From positions 682,001 through 746,000 of the forward strand of contig NZ_FTPB01000004.1 in the NCBI RefSeq assembly GCF_900155595.1: a stretch of 64,000 bases of DNA. The letters run 5' to 3'. Position numbers and translations under genes: made by a program. This DNA comes from Actinomyces mediterranea (GTDB lineage: Bacteria > Actinomycetota > Actinomycetes > Actinomycetales > Actinomycetaceae). This document shows, one piece after another, positions 55,463 to 64,000 of the stretch. Position 1 is the first letter of the stretch. Each line of letters begins with the position of its first letter. Below the pieces are notes generated by a model, which made no database searches, had not been told where the DNA came from, and saw nothing but the letters and a program-made list of their open reading frames with translations.

Positions 55463-57037
55463 TCAGCCGCTGATGGCCCCCGGCGTGCCGGGAATGGGCG
55501 TCCCCTTCGGGATCGCCTCGGGATAGTCGCCGGTGAAGCAGCCCAGGCACAGGCTGGTCCCCTGCTGGGTCGCACGGACCATTCCCTCCATCGACAGATA
55601 GGCGAGGGAGTCCGCGCCGATCGACTGGCACACCTCATCGACGCTCATTGACGAGGCGATGAGTTCCGCGCGCGTCGGGAAGTCAATGCCGAAGAAGCAC
55701 GGCCAAGTGACCGGCGGCGATGAGATGCGCACATGCACCTCTGTCGCGCCCGCCTCCCTCAACATCTTGACGAGGGCGCGCTGCGTGTTACCACGCACGA
55801 TCGAATCGTCGATGACGATGAGGCGCTTGCCCTCGATGACCGCGCGCAGTGGGTTGAGCTTGAGGCGGATGCCGAGCTGACGCAACGACTGGGTCGGCTG
55901 GATGAAGGTCCTGCCGACATACGCATTCTTCACGAGGCCGTGGGCGAAGGGGATCCCCGACTCTTCGGCGTAGCCGATCGCCGCAGGAGTGCCCGACTCG
56001 GGGGTCGGGATGACGAGATCGGCCTCGATCGGCGCCTCCGTAGCGAGGAGCGCGCCCATGTCGCGCCTGGCGGCGACGATCTGCCGATCGCCGATGACCG
56101 TGTCGGGGCGGGCGAGGTAGACGTACTCGAAGACGCAGGTATTGGAATGGCGCACGGCGAAGCGGCGCGAGTGGACGCCGTTGGAGTCGATGGCGACGAG
56201 TTCGCCGGGTTCGATCTCACGGACGAAGGTGGCGCCGCACAGGTCGAGGGCCGCAGTCTCGGAGGCGAGCACCCACCCCGAATAGAGGCGCCCGAGGACG
56301 AGGGGCCGGTAGCCGTGGGGGTCCCTGGCACCGTAGAGCGTGTTCTCATCCATGAAGACGAGGGAGAAGGCCCCCTTGAGTTTCGGCAGCACTTTGAGGG
56401 CGGGGCCGACCAGCGGCGCGGGCTCCCGGTGTGCGGCGCGCTCCCCGCCCTCTGCGGCATCGGCGCCGTCAATGGGTTCGTCGAGGGCGATCGCGGGAGG
56501 GATGAACGGGGAGGGGCCGGGGATGCGATCGGCCAGTCCGAGCAGTGCAGTAACGATCGAGGTATCCGTGTTGGCGCCGCGCTCCACGTCCTCGCCCTCA
56601 TCCGCAATGGAGTTCGCGAGAGCGCGCACTTCGTCGGTGTTCGTGAGGTTCCCATTGTGGCACAGTGCGACGGTGCCGGTCGGGGTGGGGCCCAGGGTCG
56701 GCTGGGCATTGCGCCAACTGTCCTCCCCCGTCGTCGCATAGCGCACGTGGCCGAGGGCGAGGTGACCCGTCAGCCCGCGCAGCACCTGCTCGGAGAAGAC
56801 CTGGTTGACGAGGCCCTGATCCTTGTAAACGAGGATCTGTTCGCCATTGGAGGCGGCAATTCCCGCGGACTGCTGTCCGCGGTGCTGCAGGGCGTAGAGC
56901 GAAAAGTAGGTGAGGCGCGAAACGTCCTCTCCCGGGGCCCATACGCCGAAGACGCCGCAGTGGTCGTGGGGGTGGTCGTCCTCGTAGGGGCCGAGGTTGA
57001 TCGGTGTCTGGTCACTCTGAACGGAGATCGGGAGCAC
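55463..57037 (-). CDS. purF: Amidophosphoribosyltransferase PurF
   Basis: The protein has 524 residues and performs the first step of purine synthesis (PRPP + Gln to phosphoribosylamine). A propeptide of about 26 residues precedes the N-terminal nucleophile Cys in HDHCGVFGVWAPG. LYALQHRGQQSAGIA, RYATTGEDSWRNAQP and CHNGNLTN form the glutaminase domain. IVIDDSIVRGNTQRALVKMLREAGA-type sequence (RLIVIDDSIVRGNT) is the PRPP site. The GTG at 57037 lies 26 bases inside the 3' end of mnhG. CACAGT six bases upstream suggests an internal leaderless promoter. Confidence 0.96.
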   Translation of the reverse strand: MLPISVQSDQTPINLGPYEDDHPHDHCGVFGVWAPGEDVSRLTYFSLYALQHRGQQSAGIAASNGEQILVYKDQGLVNQVFSEQVLRGLTGHLALGHVRYATTGEDSWRNAQPTLGPTPTGTVALCHNGNLTNTDEVRALANSIADEGEDVERGANTDTSIVTALLGLADRIPGPSPFIPPAIALDEPIDGADAAEGGERAAHREPAPLVGPALKVLPKLKGAFSLVFMDENTLYGARDPHGYRPLVLGRLYSGWVLASETAALDLCGATFVREIEPGELVAIDSNGVHSRRFAVRHSNTCVFEYVYLARPDTVIGDRQIVAARRDMGALLATEAPIEADLVIPTPESGTPAAIGYAEESGIPFAHGLVKNAYVGRTFIQPTQSLRQLGIRLKLNPLRAVIEGKRLIVIDDSIVRGNTQRALVKMLREAGATEVHVRISSPPVTWPCFFGIDFPTRAELIASSMSVDEVCQSIGADSLAYLSMEGMVRATQQGTSLCLGCFTGDYPEAIPKGTPIPGTPGAISG

Positions 57038-57425
57038 GCGTCAACTGTGCCACATTCGAGCCGTCTCGCGCTGGGGTATCCACGGGAGCATCCGCGAGGT
57101 CATCAACGGCGAGCCCCCCGATGGGGATCCCGGCTGCGGGCCGCTCGGTCCGGTCAATGCTGCGGGCGACGAGGTGGGAGCCGACGGGGGCGGTGATCAC
57201 CTGCATGACGACGACGAGAATCGAGAGCACCAGCCATGCGGGACTCCACATCGTCACCGTAATGCCTGCGCATACGAGGAGCAGCCCGAGCAGCTGCGGC
57301 TTGGAGGCTGCGTGCATCCGGCTCCACGTGTCCTTCATCGTGACCATGCCGATGGCGGCGACGAGGGTGAAGAACACTCCTGCGAGCATGAGCAGCGCGC
57401 CGACCCAGTCGGTGATGTCACTCAT
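57012..57425 (-). CDS. mnhG: Na+/H+ antiporter subunit G (MnhG/MrpG)
   Basis: The protein has 137 residues with three helices. WVGALLMLAGVFFTLVAAIGMVTMKDTWSRMHAASKPQLLGLLLV and MQVITAPVGSHLVARS are standard MrpG. A 45-residue hydrophilic tail is added. It overlaps mnhF by eight bases and its 3' end overlaps purF. Confidence 0.93.
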   Translation of the reverse strand: MSDITDWVGALLMLAGVFFTLVAAIGMVTMKDTWSRMHAASKPQLLGLLLVCAGITVTMWSPAWLVLSILVVVMQVITAPVGSHLVARSIDRTERPAAGIPIGGLAVDDLADAPVDTPARDGSNVAQLTRAPDLRSE

Positions 57426-57807
57426 GAGCGTCTCCCTGTTCGGCTTCGTCGAGTTCGGCGAGTTCGGCCTGTCGGGCCTCTTCCTCACGGCGCCGCAGCT
57501 GATCCGCGGCCTCTTGGGCAGTCAGGATGCGCCGCTCTTCAGCCCTTTCGCGGCCGGCGAAGCGGGCGATCACGACAGGCGAGAGGAATCCCACGACCGC
57601 CAGCAGCAGAATCACCGCGGCGAGGTCGTCGCGCGACCACCACACGACCATGACGGCAACGAGGCCGATCCCGCAGGCGGTGATGACGTCGGAGGCGATC
57701 GCACGATCGAGGAGGGTCGGGCCTAGTCCAACCCGCACGAGGGCGAGGACCGCGGCGAGTCCCGCCAGGATCGCGGTGGTGAGATAGACGAGGCTGAGTG
57801 CGCTCAT
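57418..57807 (-). CDS. mnhF: Na+/H+ antiporter subunit F (MnhF/MrpF)
   Basis: The protein has 129 residues with three helices. LVRVGLGPTLLDRAIASDVITACGIGLVAVMV is the MrpF core. A charged C-terminal tail of about 45 residues (RRREEEARQAELAEL) is longer than usual and probably helical. The ATG overlaps the mnhE stop by four bases. Confidence 0.93.
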   Translation of the reverse strand: MSALSLVYLTTAILAGLAAVLALVRVGLGPTLLDRAIASDVITACGIGLVAVMVVWWSRDDLAAVILLLAVVGFLSPVVIARFAGRERAEERRILTAQEAADQLRRREEEARQAELAELDEAEQGDAHE

Positions 57808-58382
57808 TCCTCCCCCTGTCCGGTCGTCTCGCAGTCCTCGAGGCGGGAGACGACATCCGAGGGTGCAATGGCGCGGAGGATCCTCGCCTCCTGTTCGCGG
57901 ATGGCTCGACGCACTCCCTCGGGACCGCCCTGGGCATCGAGGTCGAGGATGTGCAGGTAGATGCGCGCGCACGCCTGATCGACACGGACGACGATGGAAC
58001 CGGGGATGAGGGAGGTCATCGCGGACAGGATCGTCAGGTGAACCGGGTCATCGGAGCGCAGGTCGACGCGGACGATACCGCGTGCGACGCAGGCGCCCGA
58101 CAGCACGATCCACGACACCTGCAGGCCCGACTTCACCAAGTCGACGAGGAATCGGCTGAGGAGTCGGAGCAGGGCGATCGGACGGGCCCTCCACCTCGTG
58201 CCGACGCGCTCCATGGGGAGCAGGAGTTGGATTCCCACGGCTGTGAGGATCCCCGACACGACGGTCAGGGGTGTCAACTCGTGGAAGAGCATCAGCCATA
58301 CGACGACGAGCCATAGCGTCAGTGACGCAGAGATGCGACCCTGGCGCCGGGTCTTCATCACCCGCGGAGGAGTACCCATCAT
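57804..58382 (-). CDS. mnhE: Na+/H+ antiporter subunit E (MnhE/MrpE)
   Basis: The protein has 192 residues. Two N-terminal helices, then FLVDLVKSGLQVSWIVLS, LTILSAMTSLIPGSIVVRVD and YLHILDLD are MrpE signatures. The ATG overlaps the mnhD stop by four bases. Confidence 0.93.
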   Translation of the reverse strand: MMGTPPRVMKTRRQGRISASLTLWLVVVWLMLFHELTPLTVVSGILTAVGIQLLLPMERVGTRWRARPIALLRLLSRFLVDLVKSGLQVSWIVLSGACVARGIVRVDLRSDDPVHLTILSAMTSLIPGSIVVRVDQACARIYLHILDLDAQGGPEGVRRAIREQEARILRAIAPSDVVSRLEDCETTGQGEE

Positions 58383-60148
58383 CGGCCGCCCTTCCCGGTA
58401 CCCGACTGTTCATCGAGGGGCGTCGCCCTCGGATCGGGGGCGATGTCGACGGACTGCGTCCCCCCGGACTCATCGACGGAGACGCCCAATCCGCGCCCAT
58501 TGGAACTGAGGACGGCGCTGACATAGGAGGTGCGGGCCACCTGATCCCTCGCGGATGCCTCGACGTAGTCCCAGATGGAACCGGAGAAGAGTGCCATCGC
58601 TGCTTGCACCGCGAGCAGCCCCGCGACAACCGCGTACATAGGGCGCGAATTACGGACGGACGACGATTCGGTCTCGGTGCGCGAAGCACTCGCCGCCCGC
58701 GCCGACTTGACGGCGACTTGACTCTGAGCGGCTCTGGCCCGGGCGAATCGGCGCTCCGCGCGGGCTCTCAAGCGCTGCGGCGCGTCAGCGCGAACGGCGG
58801 GCGCCGACAGGAAGGCCGTCGAGTCGTCGGCGGACTGCCAAAACGCCAGGTTCCACCACTTGATAACCGCGAAGAGAGTGAGGAAGGAGGTGACCATCCC
58901 GCCACCGAGGAGCAGCCACCCCTGCGGGCTCGCCGCTTCCACGGATGCGCGGGCGAGGCCGAGTTTGCCGATGAAGCCGGTCAGCGGGGGAATGCCGATG
59001 AGGTTGAGTCCCGCCGTGAGGAACATGACGGCCAGTTTTGGCGCCGCGCGATACAGGCCCGACAATCTCGTCAATGAGGTCGTCCCCCTGCGCCGCTCAA
59101 TGAGTCCCGCAATGAGGAACAGGGTCGTCTGGACGAGGATGTGGTGCGCCGCATAGTAGACGGCGGAGGCCAGCCCGATCCGGGAGGTCAACGACACGCC
59201 CCAGACCATGAAGCCGATATGGCTGACCAGGGTGAAGGACAAGAGCCTCTTGATGTCGTCCTGGGCGACGGCACCGAGGATCCCGACGAGCATGGTCGCC
59301 AGCGCGATGACGCTGAGCAGGGTCGTCAACCGTCCACCCGGGAAGAGGAGCACCTAGAGGCGGATGAGCGCATAGACGCCGACCTTCGTCATGAGGCCGG
59401 CGAAGACCGCGGTCACAGGGGCGGGCGCCGTCGGATAGGAGTCGGGCAGCCACGCGTGCAGGGGGAAGACAGCGGCTTTGATACCGAAGGCGACGAGGAG
59501 GACGACCTGGATGGCGAGCGAGGCTCCGGGATCGATCTGGGGCAGTCGTTGGGCGAGCTGAGCCATGTTGACGGTGCCGGTCGCCGCATAGACGAAAGCG
59601 ATCCCGGCGAGGAAGATCGCCGAGGAGATGAGGGAGACGACGACGTAGACGGTGCCCGAGCGCACCCTCCCGCGGGTCGCCCCCAGGGTGATGAGCACGA
59701 ATGAGGCGGCGAGGAGGATCTCGAAGCCGACGTAGAGGTTGAACAGATCACCGGTCAAGAAGGCGTTCGACACGCCCGCGGAGAGGACGAGGAAGGTCGG
59801 GAAGTACACGGAGACCGGTGCGCGCGGATCGTCGTCAATGGCTGATTGGGACAGCGAGTAGATGAGGACGGCGAGGGTCACGATCTGACTGACGAGCAGC
59901 ATCACTGCGGCGAGTCGATCGGCGACGAGGGTGATGCCGATCGGGGCGGCCCAGCTTCCGACATCGAGTACGACGGGACTCGAGTCTGCAGCAATGGCGA
60001 GGATGGCCGCCACCAGAGTCGTTATGGTCATGACGACGAGGGCGATCGCCCGCTGGATGCGGGGCCTGCCCGCCAGGACGAGGGCGAACCCGGCTGCGCC
60101 GAGCGGCAAGAGGACGGGGATCGTGAGGAGCCATGCGGGCACTGTCAT
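58379..60148 (-). pseudogene. mnhD: Na+/H+ antiporter subunit D (MnhD/MrpD) interrupted by in-frame TAG
   Basis: Codons 1-264 from the ATG at 60148 encode the first half: FNLYVGFEILLAASFVLITLG, KAAVFPLHAWLPDSYPTAPAPVTAVFAGLMTKVGVYALIRL. A TAG follows at 59356-59354. The same frame resumes at once with VLLFPGGRLTTLLSVIALATMLVGILGAVAQDDIKRLLSFTLVSHIGFM and runs to 58379. Homologues have Gln/Thr-type residues at this point, so one CAG-to-TAG change is the simplest explanation. The whole would be about 589 residues. MrpD is an essential proton-translocating subunit, so the complex would fail unless the codon is suppressed or a sequencing error. Confidence 0.9.
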
Positions 60149-60654
60149 CGTGCATCCTCCCCTCGCGCGGGACCGTCGCCACCGGAGAGCGGCGCGGTGC
60201 CGCCAAAGGCGTCGGGGGCGTCCTCCGCATCGCGGTCGTAGTTGATACCCGCGTCTTCATCGCCGGTTGCCGCCCCTTCGACGTGCGTCTCCTCGTGGGC
60301 GCGTTCGCGCAGCAGCCGATCCTCGATGTCGTCAACGACCTCGTCGTGCCCGGTAAGGCGCCACTGGCGGTAGGCGAGCGCCAGACCGAAGGCGGTGGTG
60401 CCCAGCGAGAGGACGATGGAGGTGAGCATCATCGCCTGCGGCAACGGGTCCGTCATTGAATTGGGGTCCTCCTGGCCGAGGAGGGCGGGCCTGCCCGCTG
60501 CGCCGCCCGCAGCCAGGAGCAACACATTGATCCCGTGGGTGAGCAGTCCGAGTCCGATGAAGATCCTCGTCAGGGTCCGTTCGAGGATGAGGTAAACGCC
60601 GGAGCCGACGAGAACGCCGGCGACGATGAGCAGCATGAGCGGGGGAGTGTTCAT
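60145..60654 (-). CDS. mnhC: Na+/H+ antiporter subunit C (MnhC/MrpC)
   Basis: The protein has 169 residues with three helices. LLIVAGVLVGSGVYLILERTLTRIFIGLGLLTHGINVLLL and DPLPQAMMLTSIVLSLGTTAFGLALAYR are MrpC/NuoK-like signatures. A 60-residue acidic tail follows. It overlaps mnhD and mnhA by four bases each. Confidence 0.93.
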   Translation of the reverse strand: MNTPPLMLLIVAGVLVGSGVYLILERTLTRIFIGLGLLTHGINVLLLAAGGAAGRPALLGQEDPNSMTDPLPQAMMLTSIVLSLGTTAFGLALAYRQWRLTGHDEVVDDIEDRLLRERAHEETHVEGAATGDEDAGINYDRDAEDAPDAFGGTAPLSGGDGPARGEDAR

Positions 60655-63539
60655 CGACTCGCCCTCCTCACCGCTGAATCATCATGATCGGGTGTCGGCG
60701 ATTGGCGGTCGATCTGCGCACCGGTCGCGGAGACCAGGTCGAGGACGAGACCGACAACGAGGATGTACACGCCGATGTCGAGGATCGTCGCCGTCGTGAA
60801 GTGCAGTGATCCGAGGGGTCCGGCGTCGAGGTCCACCGGCGTTGATTGGAGGACCGCGTTGCCGAAGGCGACGGGCGCCATGGCGGCGGCGCCCGCGACG
60901 AAGAGGCCGAGTCCAAGGATGCGCCCCGGCGCGATCGGCATCGCCTCGCCGAGTTCGTGGCGGCCTCCCGCCAGGTAGCGCAGGACGAAGGCGAGTCCGG
61001 CGACGACGCCCCCGACGAAACCGCCGCCGGGGTTGTTGTGCCCTATGAGCAGCAGCCAGATGGACACGAGGATCATGGTGGGGAACATGAGGCGAGCGAC
61101 CACTTCGAGGACGGTGGAGCGCTCCTCGTGGGGCAGGGCGAGGGCGCCGCGCAGGAAGGGGTTGCGCTTCTTGCGCCGGATGAGCGCAGGGGCCCTGTCG
61201 ATGCGACCCGACCGCGAGCGCACGTACAGCAGCGACGCGACGCCGGTGGCGATGACGAGGAGGACCGACAGTTCGCCGACGGTGTCCCAGGCGCGGATGT
61301 CGACGAGGATCACGTTGACGATGTTCTCCCCGCCGCCGAACTCGTAGGCCTCATTCGCCATGATCGTCGACACCGGGTCGTGGATGCGCGCCGATGAGGC
61401 GACGAGGCCGGTGATGACGACTCCCGCGCCCACGACGATGGCGACGGCGAGTTTCGCCCAGCGGCTCGACGCGAGGGGGCGGTCGGAGAAGAATCGGGGT
61501 AGGCGGCGCAGGACGAGGACGAAGACGACGATCGATACTGTTTCGACGACGATCTGCGTCAGGGCGAGGTCTGGGGCGCCCTGGGAGGCGTAGAGGACGG
61601 CGACGGCGAGGCCGACTGCGGACAGGGCGACGACCGCGCGCATCCGTCTGCGCGAGCGAACAGTCTCGACTGCGGCGATCAGCGCGACGATGCCGACGAT
61701 CACATGGATTGGCGAATCCGTCCAACGGATGACCGCCGGATTGATCGAAGTGGCCGTCAATGCGCCGCCGACCAGCAGGATCAGCGTAATGAACAGGATC
61801 GACAGGTCCCACGGAAGGGATCCTCGACCGAAGGTGCGGGTGACTCTGGTCGCAAGGATCTCAACCTCGCGCAGGCTCCATGCGTACAGGTCGACGACGA
61901 CGAGGGGGAAGCGCCATATCCTCTGGATCCTCCCGAATGCCTCGTGCCAACGGGAGATCAGCGCGGCGATGGCGAAGATGCCGACGGTGATGAGTGCGGG
62001 GACGGGGCCCGACCACCAGGCGAGGTGTGCGTGTCCGGGAAGGCCCACGCTCGCCTCGCCGAGAAGGCCCTCCACTGCTGCGGGGGCGAGCCCGATGAGG
62101 GCGCCCGCTCCGAGGAGGAGGATCGGGGCCTGCATGAGCGCGGGGGTGGGCAGGCAGTGCTTCGTATCCCGGCGCATCAGCCCCTCATCGCCCTCGGCGG
62201 GAAGGTCGCGTTCACCGAAGGCACCCCACCAGGCGCGCCACGAGTATGCGGCGGTGAGGATCGAGCCGACGACGACGATGACGAGGAGGAGGCGATCGAC
62301 CGCGGGCGAAGCCCAAGCCGCCCCCGTTCCGTCAATGAGGCCGGTGATGAGTGCTTCTTTGCCGACGTATCCGACGGTGATCGGCACCCCTGCCATGGAG
62401 GCCGCGGCGAATGCCGCGCCCGCGGCGAGCACAGGTTTGTGCCTGCCCAGCCCGGACAGGTTGCGCCAGTCCCGCGTGCCCGTCGCGGACTCGATCGCAC
62501 CGACTGTGAGGAAGAGTGCGGATTTGAAGAGCGAGTGGGAGATGAGCATGGTGAGTCCGGCGGTCATCACGGGGGCGCTTCCATGACCGACGGCAGCGGT
62601 GATGAGGCCCAATTGTGAGACCGTGCCGTAGGCGAGGACGAGTTTGAGGTCGTATTGCTTGAGGGCGCGCCATCCGCCAACGAGCATGGTCGCCGCTCCG
62701 AAGGAGACGATGACTGCAGACCACGGGCCGATGTGCGTGAAGCCGGGGGTGAGCCGGGCAACGAGGTAGACGCCCGCTTTCACCATGGCGGCGGCATGCA
62801 GGTAGGCGGATACGGGGGTCGGCGCGGCCATTGCGCCGGGCAGCCAGAAATGCGTGGGGATAAGAGCTGATTTGGAGAACGCGCCGGAGAGGATGAGCAG
62901 GGCGCCTGTGACGACCTGCCCGGAGGAGACGGCCAATGATCCGGATGCTGCGGACGATACGAGTTCACTGAGCCGGTAGGAGCCGCCGGGCGCTGCGGCG
63001 ATCATGATGAAACCGGCGAACATGGCGAGAGAGCCGGAGGTCGTCACCAGTAACGCCTGCCGTGCTGCGATCCGCGCGGGCCGACGATCGTAGTGGTGTC
63101 CGATGAGCAGGAAGGACAGCACGGACGTCGCCTCCCAGAACACGTAGAGGCCCATAGAATGGTCGGTCTGGACGAGTCCAAGCATCGCTGCGGCGAAGGC
63201 GGTGAAGACCATCGCGAATCGGCGCAGGCCGTGCGATTGGTCGGAGAAGTACCGCGAGGCGTAGACGAGGACGAGGCCGCCGATTCCCCCAACGATGAGC
63301 GTCATCAGCCAGGACAGCGTATCCATGCGCATCCACACTATGAGGTCGAGCCCGCGGATCCACACGAGAGATTCTTCGACGGGAGTGCCCGACAGGACGC
63401 GGGGCGAATACGCCAGGGCGAGGGCGAAGGCGGAGAAGGGGGCGAAGGCGAGGAGGGCGAGCGCGCGCCGTCCGAAACGGGTCACGAGCAGAGGCGCCAC
63501 GAGCACCGCACACACGTGCGCTGCGATGACGGCGAGCAT
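60651..63539 (-). CDS. mnhA: Na+/H+ antiporter subunit A fused to subunit B domain (MnhA/MrpA-B)
   Basis: The protein has about 962 residues and over twenty helices. The NuoL-like part contains DHSMGLYVFWEATSVLSFLLIGHHYDRRPARIAARQALL and SGAFSKSALIPTHFWLPGAMAAPTPVSAYLHAAAMVKAGVYLV. A DUF4040-type region (VLYASQGAPDLALTQIVVETVSIVVFVLVLRRLPRFF) and the MnhB domain (MILVSIWLLLIGHNNPGGGFVGGVVAGLAFVLRYLAGG) follow, so A and B are one protein, as often in actinobacteria. The ATG at 63539 follows AAGGAG. It is the first gene of mnhA-C-D-E-F-G and is divergent from the Fe-S protein gene. Confidence 0.94.
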   Translation of the reverse strand: MLAVIAAHVCAVLVAPLLVTRFGRRALALLAFAPFSAFALALAYSPRVLSGTPVEESLVWIRGLDLIVWMRMDTLSWLMTLIVGGIGGLVLVYASRYFSDQSHGLRRFAMVFTAFAAAMLGLVQTDHSMGLYVFWEATSVLSFLLIGHHYDRRPARIAARQALLVTTSGSLAMFAGFIMIAAAPGGSYRLSELVSSAASGSLAVSSGQVVTGALLILSGAFSKSALIPTHFWLPGAMAAPTPVSAYLHAAAMVKAGVYLVARLTPGFTHIGPWSAVIVSFGAATMLVGGWRALKQYDLKLVLAYGTVSQLGLITAAVGHGSAPVMTAGLTMLISHSLFKSALFLTVGAIESATGTRDWRNLSGLGRHKPVLAAGAAFAAASMAGVPITVGYVGKEALITGLIDGTGAAWASPAVDRLLLVIVVVGSILTAAYSWRAWWGAFGERDLPAEGDEGLMRRDTKHCLPTPALMQAPILLLGAGALIGLAPAAVEGLLGEASVGLPGHAHLAWWSGPVPALITVGIFAIAALISRWHEAFGRIQRIWRFPLVVVDLYAWSLREVEILATRVTRTFGRGSLPWDLSILFITLILLVGGALTATSINPAVIRWTDSPIHVIVGIVALIAAVETVRSRRRMRAVVALSAVGLAVAVLYASQGAPDLALTQIVVETVSIVVFVLVLRRLPRFFSDRPLASSRWAKLAVAIVVGAGVVITGLVASSARIHDPVSTIMANEAYEFGGGENIVNVILVDIRAWDTVGELSVLLVIATGVASLLYVRSRSGRIDRAPALIRRKKRNPFLRGALALPHEERSTVLEVVARLMFPTMILVSIWLLLIGHNNPGGGFVGGVVAGLAFVLRYLAGGRHELGEAMPIAPGRILGLGLFVAGAAAMAPVAFGNAVLQSTPVDLDAGPLGSLHFTTATILDIGVYILVVGLVLDLVSATGAQIDRQSPTPDHDDSAVRRASR

Positions 63540-63679
63540 GTCGGACTCCTTGATGGGGCTGTGGATGAATTCTACGGGAATGGCTGCCCGCCTGCGTGGT
63601 CGGCTCAGCGTCACGGGGGCGCCCGGTGTCACAATGGGGGCAGTACTGTGGTTCCCGATCTGCACTCCGGAGGTGCCCG

Positions 63680-64000
63680 TTGTCGGCCTCGCCCGCACTC
63701 AGCGTCGTCAGCTGGGTCTTCGTGCTCTTCGCAACCCTGTTCGCGCTTCTGTCATTCGGGAGGGGACTGGCGCACATGTGGCGCCAGGTGTCGCAAGGGT
63801 CTGCGGATCCGGGCAGGCTCCGACCCGTGCCCGCTCGGGTGTGGATGATGCTGACGACTATCCTCACCCACCGCGAATTCAGACACCGTCCGTGGGTGAA
63901 GGCCGCCCACTGGCTCGTCATGCTCTCCTTCCCCCTCTTGTTCCTCACGCTCGTCACGGCGTATGCGCAATTGCGCGATCAGATGTGGGCGCTGCCCCTC
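63680..64000 (+). CDS. (Fe-S)-binding heterodisulfide-reductase-like protein, N-terminal part
   Basis: About 107 codons run off the right edge. The start is a TTG at 63680 with GGAGGT five bases upstream. SVVSWVFVLFATLFALLSFGRGLAHMW is a first membrane helix, and WVKAAHWLVMLSFPLLFLTLVTAYAQLRD a second. This matches the N terminus of actinobacterial membrane-bound Fe-S oxidoreductases (mycobacterial iron-sulfur-binding reductase type). The cysteine-rich domains would lie beyond the window. Confidence 0.72.
   Translation, partial: MSASPALSVVSWVFVLFATLFALLSFGRGLAHMWRQVSQGSADPGRLRPVPARVWMMLTTILTHREFRHRPWVKAAHWLVMLSFPLLFLTLVTAYAQLRDQMWALPL

Noticed and set aside
55733-57196. 487-codon open frame opposite purF
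   Set aside because: Antisense shadow of purF and mnhG with no recognisable motif.

Overview
The window is high-GC DNA from a Gram-positive actinobacterium. An Actinomycetaceae member (Actinomyces/Schaalia-like) fits best. The evidence is a compact type II-C Cas9 closely resembling the well-known Actinomyces naeslundii enzyme, actinobacterial DUF families (DUF3073, DUF4235, DUF3618, DUF4342, DUF4921), a split purL/purQ/purS purine pathway and GTP-dependent PEP carboxykinase. Genus is inference. Many genes appear to start leaderless, with a TANNNT box 6-7 bases before the start codon.

Layout. 1-9000: the 5' end of a sialidase running off the left edge, an LCP cell-wall ligase, an aldo/keto reductase, an ACT-domain protein, a DUF4921 protein, a thiamine/iron-type binding lipoprotein, small conserved proteins and a phosphatidylcholine synthase. 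9600-15430: purD-purC-purS-purQ-purL on the minus strand. 15480-21060: a tightly overlapping MoxR/DUF58/von Willebrand A operon ending in a Gly/Ser-rich TPR membrane protein. 21280-22840: an AT-richer membrane gene broken by one in-frame TGA. 23000-28370: pckG, a DUF47-Pit phosphate uptake pair, a septum-formation-type lipoprotein and a NUDIX-phosphatase fusion.

28480-33870 is a complete type II-C CRISPR-Cas locus: tracrRNA, cas9, cas1, cas2 and an array of ten 28-bp spacers. Base pairing to the tracrRNA shows that functional crRNA is read from the minus strand, against the cas genes. Each repeat ends in an extended -10 promoter, an arrangement like that of Neisseria and Campylobacter II-C systems. 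Decayed sequence follows the array.

34600-46700 holds a membrane protein under a CsoR/CstR-type palindrome, polyphosphate kinase, tRNA-Lys, an ADP-ribosylglycohydrolase-PfkB kinase fusion, a frameshifted MFS pump, an EamA exporter, MsrB and an MscS channel. 46880-54210 has tRNA-Glu, tRNA-Asp and tRNA-Phe, a decayed NAD(P)-binding gene, a NYN-domain nuclease preceded by tandem hairpins, a degenerate ABC-ATPase-like protein, small envelope proteins, an S41 peptidase, and a Fic protein gene bracketed by an 82-bp direct repeat. 54240-64000 carries purM and purF next to a full Mrp/Mnh cation/proton antiporter operon whose mnhD has an in-frame amber codon, then the start of a heterodisulfide-reductase-like Fe-S protein.

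Themes: de novo purine synthesis in two blocks, ion and phosphate homeostasis (Mrp, Pit, Ppk, MscS), adaptive immunity, and several recently broken genes.
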